Positions 12,683-23,346 are shown, counted from the stretch's first letter. The stretch: 64,000 nucleotides of DNA from Hirundichthys speculiger (GCA_018398805.1 JAGFBZ010000863.1:992001-1056000), one strand, 5' to 3'. The notes: generated by a model not told the origin, from the letters alone. Made by a program: numbers and translations.

Positions 12683-12835
12683 TTAAACTTCTTTCTCCTC
12701 TTGCCCTGCACCAGCAGCTTCTCCTTTAACTTGTGGGGGATTTGGGGTCTCAGTCTGGAAATAATTTGGCTTCTTGACATTTCAATCAGCTGCTCCCGCT
12801 TGTAAACAACTCACTCGTTGCTATGGTTACTTATC

Positions 12836-13289
12836 AAAACAGATGGTAAAAAATGAAAAAGTAATCAAGAAAAATATTTCAAGCAGCACAGCATCCAAAC
12901 CATAATGAAAAATAGTTCAGAAACCAAAGTTATCAATAAAGATGACTGTCCAAAAACCTGGATCCTGGAAAACAGTTTTCACATAGCATGATAAGCAAAC
13001 CTTGCAGGCCCTTTTAGCTCTGTAGAGTGAAATAACAAAAAATAAAAAAAAGCATGAGAAAAAATTGATCCTGAAAAAGCTGAGTCAAGAAGTCACATTC
13101 AGAATATTCTGTAATATTCAAAGTAGTAGTATTTTAAAAAGAAACAAAGAAAAAAAACAAACAAAAAGGAGCGTATCTTAAAGAACAGGCCTCCAGCATG
13201 AATGCAATTTTAACATGTACATATGTACTTCATTATGCCCAAAGAAAGAAAACGCAAGCAGTAAATAACGTCTGTCCATCCATTATTAA
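12836..13289. other. Unassigned AT-rich DNA
   Basis: A-rich sequence with several poly-A runs (about 13030-13160). No gene or repeat family is recognised. Confidence 0.5.
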
Positions 13290-13395
13290 TACTAATATCT
13301 ATATTAACCCACAGTCTGACCCTTCGTTCTCTTCAGGGTCACAGAGGCCTGCTAGAGCCTGTCACAGCTTTCTTTAGGCTGAATGAGCTGTAAAT
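13290..13395 (-). repeat. tRNA-headed teleost repeat, 3' tail fragment
   Basis: On the minus strand the block resembles the 'ggctctagcaggcctctgtg' / 'accctgaagagaacg' part of the tail shared by 1838-1946 and 61690-61895, ending at an 'ataatggatgg' motif. It is short and diverged. Confidence 0.5.
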
Positions 13396-13669
13396 ACCAT
13401 GACTGGATATTTAAACTTCAAAAATTATTTTGCTTATGATTCAAGCTGCCAGGGTTTCATATGTAATAAAGCTACGGAACCAATTCTATTAACTTGTAGG
13501 GAGAAACTAACTTCTCAAAGCTGTGCAGAGTGGTTTCATATCTTATATAACTCTAGAATAAAGCAACCCCTTATTACCACTTTATTATCATGGTTTCAGC
13601 TTTATTTACCTTTGAAATTGTATGTTTTATTCCAGATTCTAAATTGAACTTATGAGTGAATGAGTGTGT

Positions 13670-13800
13670 GTATGGTTGTTTATCTCATCCTTCTCTGTTT
13701 GACTTTGATTGGAAACCTGTCCCAGGCAGGGTATGGGTACATAGATGTGTACATGGATGCATCAATGGCTGCATCATTGGATGGTCATTTTAGTCAGCTT
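13670..13800 (+). repeat. Possible tail fragment of the same repeat
   Basis: The segment has 'ggaaacctgtcccaggcagg' followed by ATGGATGC and TTGGATGG motifs, an arrangement like the repeat tails elsewhere in the window. The similarity is weak and may be coincidental. Confidence 0.3.
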
Positions 13801-13944
13801 TCAATTCATTTGTTTTTTGGAAATTTGTCTCTGCTCATATCTGTTAATTTTTGCACCACACCTGTTTGTATTTTGCTGATTACTCCACTGTTCTGTTTTT
13901 GCCTCACACACCTGGTTGCAATCACTTATTACTCAAAATATTTA

Positions 13945-14325
13945 CAGTACCATGCAAATGTCTTAGGCTGGAGTGAAGGAATGGTGTAAAGCAAGAATGC
14001 TCCCAAAAATTCTAATTAAAATTTTTAATCAGTCTTCAAAATGAATGAGAAGACACAAGAAAAACCAAAAGGAATCATTGTTTGGTGTAATGGTACTTTT
14101 TCTTCAAAACAACACTTCCTCTAGGTTCTCCTGTACAAAGTCAGGGACTTTGAAGGATTATAGTCTTGTGTATGATTAACCAATTATACTAAACATGTGC
14201 TACTGACTATCGATTTTACATGTAGGCAGAAACGCAGTCATCAACTAAAGCAGAAACAGCTGTGTAGCAGACTTGGAACCAAGTGACTAACAGCCAAACT
14301 CTGCTACAAGGGTGTAGGATTAGGT
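13945..14325 (+). mobile_element. Tc1-like element, left terminal fragment
   Basis: After a TA dinucleotide the sequence reads CAGTACCATGCAAATGTC and TTAGGC, the left terminus of a common fish Tc1 family. Downstream 'caagaaaaaccaaaaggaa', 'acaaagtcagggactttg' and 'gattaaccaattatac' fit the untranslated leader of that family. The transposase itself is missing, and the copy stops at about 14325. Confidence 0.72.
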
Positions 14326-16200
14326 ATGGATGACAGGGACATGTCTCCATCAATAATCTGAAGTAGTAAAATCATCCCTACCAACGTGTATGCAGATGTC
14401 TTCACAGAGTCTTCCAGTGAAGGCCTATATTTCCAATATGTGCTGTCATTTCTTCAAAAAGCCCATTTAGCAATATTAGAATTTGACTGGCCGAACAAAT
14501 TAATGCTTTATAATGTTTACAATTCACAAACACTCCTGGCAAGCTTATCAAGGTCTTATTTCGCCATGTTCCTCTACAACAAAGATGTCATTTTCCCCTT
14601 TTCACCACTTTTTGCACTCTTTTATTTTTACTGGACAGAGTTTAAGTAGTTAACGGTAAGCTTGGCTAACTTCAGGGACTGCCGTTACCAAGGTTACCTT
14701 GCTGATGTAACTGATGCTATGAACGTCAGCAACTGTTGATGTTACATCAGAAGTTGTGTCAGAAGCCATTATATCAGAAGCTAGAAGAAATTAAAATTTG
14801 CTAACAGCCCGACATCACAAGCTGTGCCACTGTGAAAAGTGTTAATTTATATTTAATGTAACAATACAGGGTTGTGGTAATTTTACCAGGGAACGGTTTT
14901 GTTAATTTGAATGTTTACAGTCAGATTGTCAGCAGTAAAGATAAAATAGTAATCCATTTTATGTTGGTTAGTTTAAATTCAGTACAAGAATTCTATGAAA
15001 AGTTTTTAATGTGTGAGTTATGTTGTATGTAGGAAACACAGACATTGCTACTCTGCACTCTGTCAGGCTCTGTGGCTCTTTTTTTTTATTTTTTGAGGGC
15101 AGATAAATGCTCCACTCCAAGCCTGGTGCTAACGTAAAGTCCAAAAGATGTTGCAGACACCGCTCAACAACAAGTCAGGGGAGTGCAGCCTGGAACCAAC
15201 CCTGGGGTCACCACATAGACCCCAGAACATCTTTCAGAGAAAGAGAAGGGCTCAACCCAAAAGGTGAGGTGCAGGACAGGAAATGGAGGACATAATCTCC
15301 ACATGTGTATCTGAATCAGCTCCCCGCTCCTTCAAGTCTGAGTTGCATTTTATCTGTCAAAGGACTAAGATGCAAAACATCCAGGCCAGCCGACCTTCCC
15401 ATCATCCACCACAACTTATTAGCTGGGGAAGGAATCAGTAAAAGAAAAAGAGGTTCCCTTCCCACTTCCTTTCTTTGCACTCTTGAAGGTTTACAGCCGC
15501 AACATTACAAGGATGTTTTTCTCTCCAAATTGTGACCTGAAATGTGTATAGATAAGTAGGTTCACTATCCTCTGCCCAGATGCTAAACTTCCATTCCCCA
15601 CAAACCCTCTGAACTTCTAACTGTGGAGCTTTTTTCACTGATTTTCATTCTCATACATACGTGGACAATCTAACACATGGACTGATCAACCCATGGGTAG
15701 CACCAAAGACAATGACTAGTATCCCAGGCTTCAGACCTGTGGGGGGTGTTGAGGCCACAAGCCATGTGTTATACTAAGAAATGGCTTTCACAAATCGGCA
15801 AGGCCTGAGTACATGTGACAAAGAAACCTCAAAATGACTCAAAACCCCAGCAGGCTTTGCAGTTTCATACCTATATGTGAGGTGATGCATCAACCACTTA
15901 TTGGCTTTTAACCCCAAAAACCAGCAGCCTTCTTTGCTTTGCCCAGCTGGGCTGGGCCATAAATACTGCAGTCCCCCTTGGTCTCACTCTCTTAGCCCCC
16001 TGCAAGCAGTAAAGGCCACAGCTCTTTACTGCTCTTTACCGCTCTTTCATCGACTGCAGTGACCAAGCTCTCGGACTGTACTACAACCAAAGGCCATGAT
16101 GGGTACAGCTCTCATTAATGCCTGTATGTGTGTCCAGCAGAGCTACTACAAAAGACCATTGGACAGCTTCAGCTCATCAGCTCATCCAGAACGAGAGTTT
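14326..16200. other. Unassigned DNA with one promoter-like spot
   Basis: No coding sequence is recognised. The segment from about 15670 to 16140 is less AT-rich than its surroundings and contains a TATA-like motif described separately. Frames at 14386-14649 and 15107-15535 resemble no known family. Confidence 0.5.
15941..15985 (+). promoter_or_regulatory. TATA-like core promoter candidate
   Basis: The palindrome GCCCAGCTGGGC (15941-15952) is followed by CATAAATACT (15958-15967) and then a pyrimidine-rich 'cccccttggtctcactctct', a spacing compatible with a TATA box and initiator. Nothing recognisable is transcribed from it. It might be the promoter of an unrecognised LTR. Motif-only evidence. 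Confidence 0.25.
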
Positions 16201-16204
16201 CAGT

Positions 16205-16775
16205 AAGAACCTGAAAAACTGAGCATGTTATTTCTGTTCTGAGATCTTTACACTGGTCACCAGTTACCAACAAAATAGACTTTGATGTTGTTAGTTTACA
16301 AATCAATGCTCAATATGGGGCCAGACTGGAGTTCTGATCTCCCTCTAGAACATAAACCGAGCAGAGCACTAAGATCTTTGGGAGGCAGTCAGCTGGTCGA
16401 ACCTTGAGTTTGGAACAAAGAGGACGAAAGTGCATTTAACAACTATGCTGCACACAGATGGAATAAATTTGCTGTTGATATTAAATGTGCCCCAACTCCA
16501 GCCACGTTTAAAGTTAAACTGAAAACTGATGTTTTCCTGTGCAGTTGTTTAGTCTAATTTTATACTACTCCTATTACTGCATTGTTTTTACTTATCTAAA
16601 CTAAACTCTGTTTTATTTCTTTTTTTGTATAAATCTATTTTTTTGTGATTTTATTATGCATTTTATTTGCATTCTTTTGCTCTTTTTATTTTTATTTTTC
16701 CATCTTAATACCTTTGCAAAACGCTTGCTCTTTTGCATGAAATCTGCCATACAAATAAACTTCCCTTGCCTGGTG
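16205..16775 (+). pseudogene. L2-type LINE, 3' end fragment
   Basis: The segment encodes in broken frames the C-terminus of an L2 (Maui-like) reverse transcriptase, seen as 'VLRSLHWSPVTNKIDF' (about 16238-16285) and 'YAAHRWN'-like codons near 16445-16465. It then ends in an untranslated region closing with ATACAAATAAACTTCCCTTGCC-like sequence, the usual L2 3' terminus. The copy is heavily 5'-truncated, as most LINE copies are. Confidence 0.75.
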
Positions 16776-17179
16776 AAAGACCCTTCTCTCTCCAGCATAG
16801 TCCAATCCGTCCCTCTGGTTCCCACAAACCAGACAACCACATCTGCCTTTTAGATGTGACAATGAACATGAAGGAGTGACCTGCAAGCTTTCTGGCAACC
16901 ATGCTGCAGAAAGGAGGTACTGGTGCAGCTCCCTCTACCCAGACAGACTGGGATCAACCAGAGGTAGAAGGAACCAGCTCCATTTTACTCTCTGTTCTTC
17001 TTTGCTTTCTCCTCTCTCCTACAAACCACACACATGTGCACTCTATCATCAGGCCTCCAGATTCCCTTTTTTCTTTTCGGCACTCAGCTGCCCTGTGTCT
17101 CTCACATGATCTCTTCCACCATTTTTGCAGTCCACACAGCATGCCATCACCAAATGTGATTTGGAACCCATCTTATTAG

Positions 17180-17197
17180 ACACACATACATACATAC

Positions 17198-17274
<77 letters not shown>

Positions 17275-17312
17275 CACACACACATATATGTGTGTGTGTG
17301 TGTGTGTGTGTA
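17180..17312. repeat. Compound microsatellite (CATA, TA, CA, TG)
   Basis: The tract runs ACATACAT units, then roughly 80 bp of TA repeats, then CACACA, a short TATATG link and a TGTG run to about 17312. The alternating Tyr-Ile frames across it on both strands are artefacts of the repeat. Confidence 0.97.
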
Positions 17313-17919
17313 TCTGGTTTAGTGAATACCAGAATCTTAATCCAAGTTGATTAGTCATATTTAATACTTGTGTTAATAAATTCTGATGTATTTTAATGAG
17401 GGTAGTTGTTTGTGGTTATTTTGCATATGTAACATTCGCTGGCTGATAATGTCTGACCATCCCAGCGTTTACCTCCATCTGTCTATATAGTAGGGGTACA
17501 GTTTCGATATGTGTTTTGTGCATAAAGTGACAATTCATTTCTCTAAAATGATTTTTTTTTTTTTGCTTCTCAGAACAAGTTCCAAACAATTTCAGTGCTG
17601 AATAACATAATACTTCAAGTAAACAGTTAGTTACCAAGCACAACACTTCAATAAACTCAGAGTAATGTAGACTTACCTTTGTTTCCTTGCCTACTACTAT
17701 TACATCATAGCATAAAATACATATAAAGAAATTAAAACACACAAAAATGTAAACAAGAAACACATTTTATACTTTACTTCTAGTGCACACTAAGTAGTAG
17801 TATAAAAAGAGAGGTAAGCGATTGCAAAAGAAAAAGTGCAATTTATCTTTGACAAGTTGGGGGAACATAAAATTCAAAATAAATTCAGAGATATGGAAAT
17901 AGCTCCTGCTTTGCCTATT
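17313..17919. other. Unassigned AT-rich DNA
   Basis: No gene or repeat family is recognised between the microsatellite and the hAT remnant. Confidence 0.5.
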
Positions 17920-17924
17920 TCAAA

Positions 17925-18290
17925 TGCACATATTATTAATACATATAAATACATAATCAATCCATAAAAAGGCTCTGACATGGCTTCTAAACGCTCTCAC
18001 TGCTCGGGTTATCTTCTTGTATTTCTCCGAGGTGGCACGGTAGGTTTGTTGAAAAGTCTTCTCTATGGACAGTTGTTGTTTTGCTGCCGTTACCTTTCTA
18101 GGGTGTTTGACTGTCCTGTGTTCAGAAAGCATAATATCAGGATGATTATGCTGGAGATGCTTGTCCATATGGCTTGTGTTTCCGTATGAGTACGGGACAT
18201 GTCTCCACCAGCTTTTACAGACTGTGAAGTTTCTGTTAACTGTTTTCACTCCCTCGCTGGTGTATTAAACAACAAAGCCAAAATGCAATT
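17925..18290 (-). pseudogene. hAT transposase BED-finger remnant
   Basis: On the minus strand the reading gives a BED-type zinc finger ('NFTVCKSWWRHV...MDKHLQHNHPD', about 18110-18235), then 'KQQLSIEKTFQQTY' and 'KYKKITRAV', the linker and start of the dimerisation region of ZBED-like hAT transposases. CxxC is degraded to CKSW, so one zinc ligand is lost. The frame breaks after 'ITRAV' and the RNase H-like catalytic domain is absent. No hAT termini were found, so this is an eroded internal fragment. Confidence 0.75.
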
Positions 18291-18464
18291 TAAATAAGTT
18301 TTCTCCCAACTTCTCCGCTCCCGCTGGCCATGCCTGCTTGTTTTTTTTTTTTTTTTTTTTTCATTTCCTGCGTCTATGAGCTGCAGCCAACCAGCCGGGG
18401 AGTTGTGTACATGTCATTGTTTCTTTAATTAAGATTTAATAATATTAGCTATAGTTAATGATAT

Positions 18465-18575
18465 TTTCTCAGGGGTCATGCTCTGGGTCTCTGAAAAGTG
18501 TCTCAAGATGATTTGTATTGTAATAGATGCGATACAAATAAAGTTTAATTGAACTGCACTAAACTGAACTGAATT
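18465..18575 (+). repeat. Teleost LINE-type 3' tail (AATAAAGTTTAATTGAA)
   Basis: The segment reads 'gctctgggtctctgaaaag', 'gtctcaagatgatttgtat' and 'acaaataaagtttaattgaa' followed by AACTG-type repeats. It is the opposite orientation of the block at 52868-53135. These are 3' ends of a common fish retroposon with a polyadenylation-like signal. Confidence 0.6.
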
Positions 18576-19079
18576 GGACTGATTCCATCTTGGTTGCTCT
18601 GTGGCACCACACCAGTCACAGGCTGATCAACGGCAAATTAGAGACAGATTGTGACATTTAGCTGTTATATCCTGATATTGTTGTGCTGTTCTTGACTTAT
18701 TAATTCTGTTAGTACATTACTTCAGCTATTAATAACTTTCCTAAAACACTTATTAAGAACCCTTTTATAACTAAACAAGTGCTAAATGGGGCGGCAGTGC
18801 AACAAAATAAACACAACCCTCTTGGCAGGCTGACACTGTAAAGTGTGAACATGAGCAACTTTGCCTCCTTTTGTATGTCAAATGTAAAGCAAAAAACAAA
18901 AGTAGTGTGAGTCAAACACACACACTATATTACAAGGTAGTTACATCAACACCTCATGGTAATGGGGCCTGCCCGAGTACCACAAAAATGGTATTTTCTA
19001 GGTGGCAGCACCAGTCTGAACTGGTCCTTACTGCTGCATTTGGGGCTTTAGGAAAATAGGAAAAATTCCAGGTTTGAAC
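18576..19079. other. Unassigned DNA
   Basis: No gene or repeat family is recognised upstream of repeat copy B. Confidence 0.5.
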
Positions 19080-19190
19080 ACCACAGTTCAAATATCCCAC
19101 TGAATTCAGAGGACACTGAATTAGTGCGAAGGTAAGGACAAAACAGGGAAGAATGCTGACATGTTGAACCTCACAAGAAATTCCAAACAA
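19080..19190 (-). repeat. Unclassified repeat, copy B
   Basis: The reverse complement matches 2850-2940 (copy A), with shared blocks 'atttcttgtgagg' and 'ttcttccctgttttg'. Translated, both copies begin 'GISCE.QH...LPCF', so the similarity holds at protein level too, but whether the family was ever coding is unknown. Confidence 0.5.
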
Positions 19191-19310
19191 TGTTCTCAGT
19201 TCTCGGCAAAGATCAGCACTGGTGGCGACACGAGTGGTGATCCCGTCTACTTTGCCGGGAATAACTGGAGGAAGCCACTAGCGCAGGGAAGACCGGAAAG
19301 GCATGGATCT

Positions 19311-19376
19311 GTTAGGGTTAGGGAACGCACACCCCAGATGAGGTGTGCGTTCCCTAACCCTAACCCTAACCCTAAC
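19311..19376. repeat. Telomere-motif inverted repeat (hairpin)
   Basis: A 23-bp left arm (19311-19333) made of GTTAGGGTTAGGG followed by AACGCACACC is exactly inverted at 19342-19364, with an 8-base loop CCAGATGA between. The right arm continues with two further CCCTAA units to about 19376. The TTAGGG motif is the vertebrate telomere repeat. No other such repeats lie nearby. Confidence 0.92.
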
Positions 19377-20368
19377 ATGTCATATTCTGTGGTACTAGCG
19401 TAGCCCCTGTTCTCCCATGCAGGTTTCAAACTCTGGTCACTTGGGTGAAAATCCTGCATTAGAACTCAACTTTATAGCGCAACATGAAAGGTAAAGTAGT
19501 TTCACCAGTTGTTACAGCCATGATATTGAGCAGACAACACCGAATAAAAGAAGGAAAAAATACAATATTAATTAACAGTGTATCTCATCATCCTGAGTCA
19601 TTGAGGTTAACTCTGCTTGCTCCTATGATTCACTGAAGTTTGACAACTCACATAGCAATGATCTTTAGCCCACTAGCCTTAGTGACTGGGTGTATGAGAG
19701 AGAGAGAGAACGAGAGAGGGAGCGTGTGTCCTGTCTTCAGCATGACCCCAGGCATGTTGTTGCTTACTTCATTAGGCCTTAAAAGAATTGCCAGACCACC
19801 ATCGCACACACATAAGCACACACTACAGCCTATTGTGCTGTGTGGCAGCATCACTGCAGTGATTAGTCTCCAAGTCTCCTATGTCTTTGACAAAGAAAGA
19901 CCCAAAATGTTACAGAGAAACCATTCACAGTGACAAGCTACATGTCAAGTATGTATGTCTTTGTGGAGCCAGTATAGAGTGCACGACGCTGAGAGGCTCA
20001 TTTCTCTTCATTAGTGTTTGTTATTAACATGTAGCCTGCAGACACAAAAAGACATACAAGTCCTTGCTGTACAAGACCTTATCTCTAGATAGAATTTACG
20101 AGTCCATCAACATTAGCTCCACCTGCCATCTAGAACAAGATGAAAGGCAGACATTGCAGATTCAAAAGAATGATTTTAAATTCAAAACCTGATTCAAATT
20201 GAATGAACATTTGTAAAACACAATCTAGGCTTTCCCTGAGAAATTTCTGAATTTGTAATTTCTGTAATTTCCTCCATATGCTACACCAAAGCTTAAAGTT
20301 CCAGGACGGTTGTGGGTACGGTCTATTCACTTGTACACCTACAAAGAAAACGATGCGATACGTAGCGC
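19377..20368. other. Unassigned DNA
   Basis: No gene is recognised. A GAGA-rich tract lies at about 19697-19720. Confidence 0.5.
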
Positions 20369-20567
20369 TGTAGCGTTTGGTGGTCAGAGCAGGTGGCCCC
20401 TGTACAGAAGCTACAGTCCTCCTGCAGACGTCACAGGCTTGATTCCCGGCCTGCAACCCTTTGCTACGTGACTTCCCCACTCTCTTTGCCCTGGTTTCTT
20501 GTCTCTCTGCACTCTTAATAAAGGCCATGAAAGCTGCAAAAAATAAAAAAATAAAATAAAAAATTGC
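20369..20567 (+). mobile_element. tRNA-derived SINE
   Basis: The head carries an A-box-like 'tggtcagagcaggtgg' and a B-box-like 'ggcttgattcccgg', followed by the family body 'ctttgctacgtgacttcccc', 'ttcttgtctctctgc' and 'aataaaggccatgaaagc', ending in an A-rich tail. The same family occurs at 34363-34552, 50680-50800 and 54915-55107. The copy is diverged and I could not find a clear target duplication. It was moved by LINE machinery and encodes nothing. The 153-codon minus-strand frame over it is an artefact. Confidence 0.82.
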
Positions 20568-21426
20568 ATTTTTACTAGTGAATGGAGCCATGTTAAATCA
20601 CTTGAGTTCCATGTTTGACACGGTCCACGGCTTGACAAAGACATTGTCACTTTATTTTGACATTTATTGTAGCTAAGGCATAATATACCGTCAAACTGTA
20701 TTTCTGTAAAACCTGACAATCTGAGCAAGCAATTTCCCATTTAACAGAAAGAAATGATTTAAATAATAATATTAATCATCATGGTCATTAAACCAGATTC
20801 AGGGAGGTGAGCTTCCTCGCGTGTTTGACTGACAGGACAGACAGGAGGAGAGGGAGAGTAAAAAGGAAAGTGAGAGGAGCGTTTGAGACAATGAACAAAC
20901 AATAATAACACAATAATCAATACTGGACAGGTTAATTGGTCCAATAATTGCAATTAGGAATTGACTAGCTGTAAAAGTAAAAGGGGTGAAAAAATCCCAT
21001 GCCTCACATGATAAAAGTTGCAGTCATGCTTGATACATTGTTCATTGTGCAAGCAAATATTGCTCAAATACAGTTTATTCTCACATTTGACACTAAACCC
21101 ACTGCAGTTTTCATCAGAAAGTGAAGCTACTGTCAATGATATCATTTAAAACCCAGTGTAACACCTGTATAGCAGTAAAACAACAGTGTTATATCATGTT
21201 TCATAACATTTACAACTATGTTTTCTTCCATCTAGAGCAGGACCACCCTGCCCAAATAGTAGCCCTAAGCAACATTTTGATATCAGGCCCCTCCCCCAAC
21301 AAACAAATACAATACAATAAACAACAACTAAATAGTTTAGGTTAATAAACACATCTTGATGATGATGTTCAAGTCTCTTCCAGAGACTGAAAAGCTGAAA
21401 TAAGGCAGCTTCTGTGTGAGAGGCTT
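20568..21426. other. Unassigned AT-rich DNA
   Basis: No gene or repeat family is recognised. If the gypsy element downstream kept a 5' LTR it would lie in or near this stretch, but no TG...CA unit could be matched to a partner. Confidence 0.45.
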
Positions 21427-22114
21427 GTGGAAAAACATGTGCTGTTGAAGCCTTCTGCAGTTGGGGGAGTGGCGGAGGAGGCCACAGAGGGGGCAGAAGC
21501 AAAAATAGCAGAGGTTGCTGGCATGTTCACTACCGGTACAAATCTCAATCCAGTTTCCGGTCTTCAACCAGGTATGTCAACAAAGGATCTCCACCTAACC
21601 TTCTGCAATAAGGAGGTGGAGACCCGGAATAAAGAGCTGGAAGTGGAAGCTCTGCATCTCCATATCAGAGCTCTCGAGCTTAAAAAAGGATCACCTGTTT
21701 CCTCACCTACATCACTTTAAAGCGCACGTCTCTACTTTAGCTGGCTTTGATATAAGTGAGCACATCACATTAGTTCCTCCATTTCATGAGTCGGGTGCTT
21801 TTTTGGTCCTTTTGAGCACACAGCCACTACTTTAAATTGGCCTAAGGAGGGTTGGTCCTTCTTGTTGCAGAGTAAACTTGGGAGTCTGTGAGCCTGTCAA
21901 CTGAGCAAAATTTGGATGATGAATTGAAAAACATGCTGCAGGCTTATGAACTTGTCCTAAAGCATTTCAACAAAATATCAGAAATGTGCAAACAGCCAAG
22001 CAGACATTTGTTGAATTTGCAGGAAAAAAGAAAAATTGTCTTTTTTGGTAAGTTTGAGAGATCATATTCTGCTAGCGAGTTCAAAAATGTTTACCAGAGG
22101 TCATGGTCATTTAC
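21427..22114 (+). pseudogene. Gypsy (Gmr1-like) gag, 5' part
   Basis: The first segment reads 'NKELEVEALHLHIRALELKK' (about 21630-21690), an alpha-helical start typical of this fish gypsy gag. About 21745-22110, after frame shifts, come 'FDISEHITLVPPFHESG', 'NWPKEGWSFLLQSKLG' and 'AYELVLKHF', matching the capsid-like (SCAN-related) region. The gag would have built the retrotransposon particle. Stops and shifts kill the frame, and it is then cut by a piggyBac element at a TTAA (22115-22118). Confidence 0.72.
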
Positions 22115-22118
22115 TTAA

Positions 22119-23117
22119 CCTTTCTGTCGTGTTCGGGTAAAATCTGACCGATTTCCTACTTTCATCAATCATAAATATTGTGTTTTACATTTGATTGTCT
22201 CAGGGCCTTATGATATCCTCCACACTAGACATTTGAACATATATAATTGCTGATCACCACTTTCACTGAATTTTGAGTAGTTTATTCAACTTTGTAACAC
22301 CTGTGGTGTTCCCGGTCAAAAATGACCGCCATAGGAAATTAATGGGTGACCGTAGATTGTGTTCATCCATTAGATAGTACACAACCACAAATACACCACC
22401 ATACACACACACACAGAGACATACCACCCCACATGAACCCTTTCAGACTGAACAAATAGGTGTCTCCTCTTCCCACCTTATTCCCGTGCTTATGTGCCCA
22501 TCCCCCCACATGAACCACACCTTCCAAGCTAAATGTATAACACTTGTTCCACATTTCAAAGTAATCAAGTAGGTGTTTTTTTATGGGAACATTGTGTTTC
22601 AAGAGGAGACTCTTCCTGGCAGAGCTTGAGAAAGCTTTACTGACTCCTCTGATTCAACGGCGCCAGCACCTTCCCTATGCACCAGCCTCTGCCAGTCTGG
22701 TGAGGAGTCTGCAGCCCCAACCACTGCCCTGCTGCTCTCCCCCCAAAACAGGGGCAGAAATGGAAGAGATGTGCCACCTCTGTGCCCCTAGAGACAATAA
22801 AACAAGTCTTATATGTTTCAAATGTGATGCCTACGTTTGCAAGGCACACTACAATCTGATTGCAAAATGCCACTCCTTTGTGTCTTCCTTTGTGTGAAGA
22901 CACATGCCCCCCCCCCCCCTGTATTTTTTGTTTATTCACTGCAGTTATTTATGAAAACCACTAGTTTCAGACATTGTTTACAGCTTAAAAGGGAGTTAAA
23001 TAAAATTTGGTGATGATCAGTGTTTTTTCTGTTAATGTAGGAGCAGTTAAAACAGGCCGGTCAGATTTGACCAGGAGCACTAAAGTTAGGGGGGGAGAAA
23101 CGAACACGACACAAATG
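22119..23117 (+). mobile_element. piggyBac-like element, about 1 kb, inside gypsy gag
   Basis: After TTAA (22115-22118) the left end reads CCTTTCTGTCGTGTTCGGG. The right end (about 23099-23117) ends CGAACACGACACAAATG, an inverted counterpart sharing the core CGTGTTCG. The right-hand TTAA has decayed. A frame at 22583-22897 encodes the C-terminal cysteine-rich domain of a piggyBac transposase. Gag sequence resumes immediately after, at about 23125. Most of the transposase is deleted. Confidence 0.75.
22583..22897 (+). pseudogene. piggyBac transposase C-terminal remnant
   Basis: The frame ends in a cysteine-rich finger, 'CHLCAPRDNKTSLICFKC' then 'CKAHY' (about 22770-22850), the pattern of the piggyBac C-terminal domain that binds the element ends. 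Upstream 'LAELEKALLTPLIQRRQHLP' fits the preceding conserved segment. The catalytic core is absent, and the annotated ATG is only an internal codon. Confidence 0.72.
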
Positions 23118-23119
23118 AA

Positions 23120-23346
23120 CAGAAAGTGATGTCATTTCTGAAAGCAGCGGTCTTAGCCGATGAGTTTATTTTAACTCATAAAAGTGTGTTTTCTCTATCA
23201 TTTATTCCTAACCTCAAAATTGGTGTGCAAAAATGTGTCTTCAGCCAATGAAGATAACCGTGAGTGCTTTTATTGCATAAGCCAGATGAGCAGTATGTAC
23301 TATTCTTGAAAGAAAAGAGGCAAAAAATTATCTTAAACTCTTACTG
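23120..23346 (+). pseudogene. Gypsy gag, 3' part after the piggyBac insert
   Basis: At about 23133-23180 'FLKAAVLADEFILTHK' follows directly on the interrupted gag, continuing the conserved segment of this gypsy clade. The rest up to the protease is diverged and in several frames. I did not find the CCHC zinc knuckle. Confidence 0.65.

Larger units (their letters stand above)
8488..12835 (-). pseudogene. Rex1/Babar-like LINE, copy 1, interrupted three times
   Basis: Read on the minus strand this is a CR1-group LINE of the Rex1/Babar type. The 5' part (12835 to 12683, then 11024 to about 10900) has a basic stretch and a 'GNVRALTSNM'-like endonuclease start. The reverse transcriptase has 'NTIQPAL' (about 8870-8890) and, after a deletion, 'LDSRLDWRCNIDAVYKKG' (about 8740-8800). 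The part holding the RT catalytic motif is deleted. The 3' end has AATAAAGT and a TGAAT-type repeat at 8489-8512. Insertions occupy 8967-9251, 9531-10347 and 11029-12682. Removing them rejoins LINE sequence each time. The exact clade is less sure than the LINE call. Confidence 0.78.

Noticed and set aside
14386..14649. 87-codon plus-strand frame
   Set aside because: No domain, AT-driven composition and no supporting signals.
17180..17312. CRISPR array
   Set aside because: Simple dinucleotide repeat with no spacers; the genome is eukaryotic.
17049..17358. Open frames with long Tyr-Ile runs
   Set aside because: They translate the TA/CA microsatellite and exist in several frames on both strands.
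20130..20591. 153-codon minus-strand frame
   Set aside because: It overlies a plus-strand SINE and AT-rich flank and has no domain.
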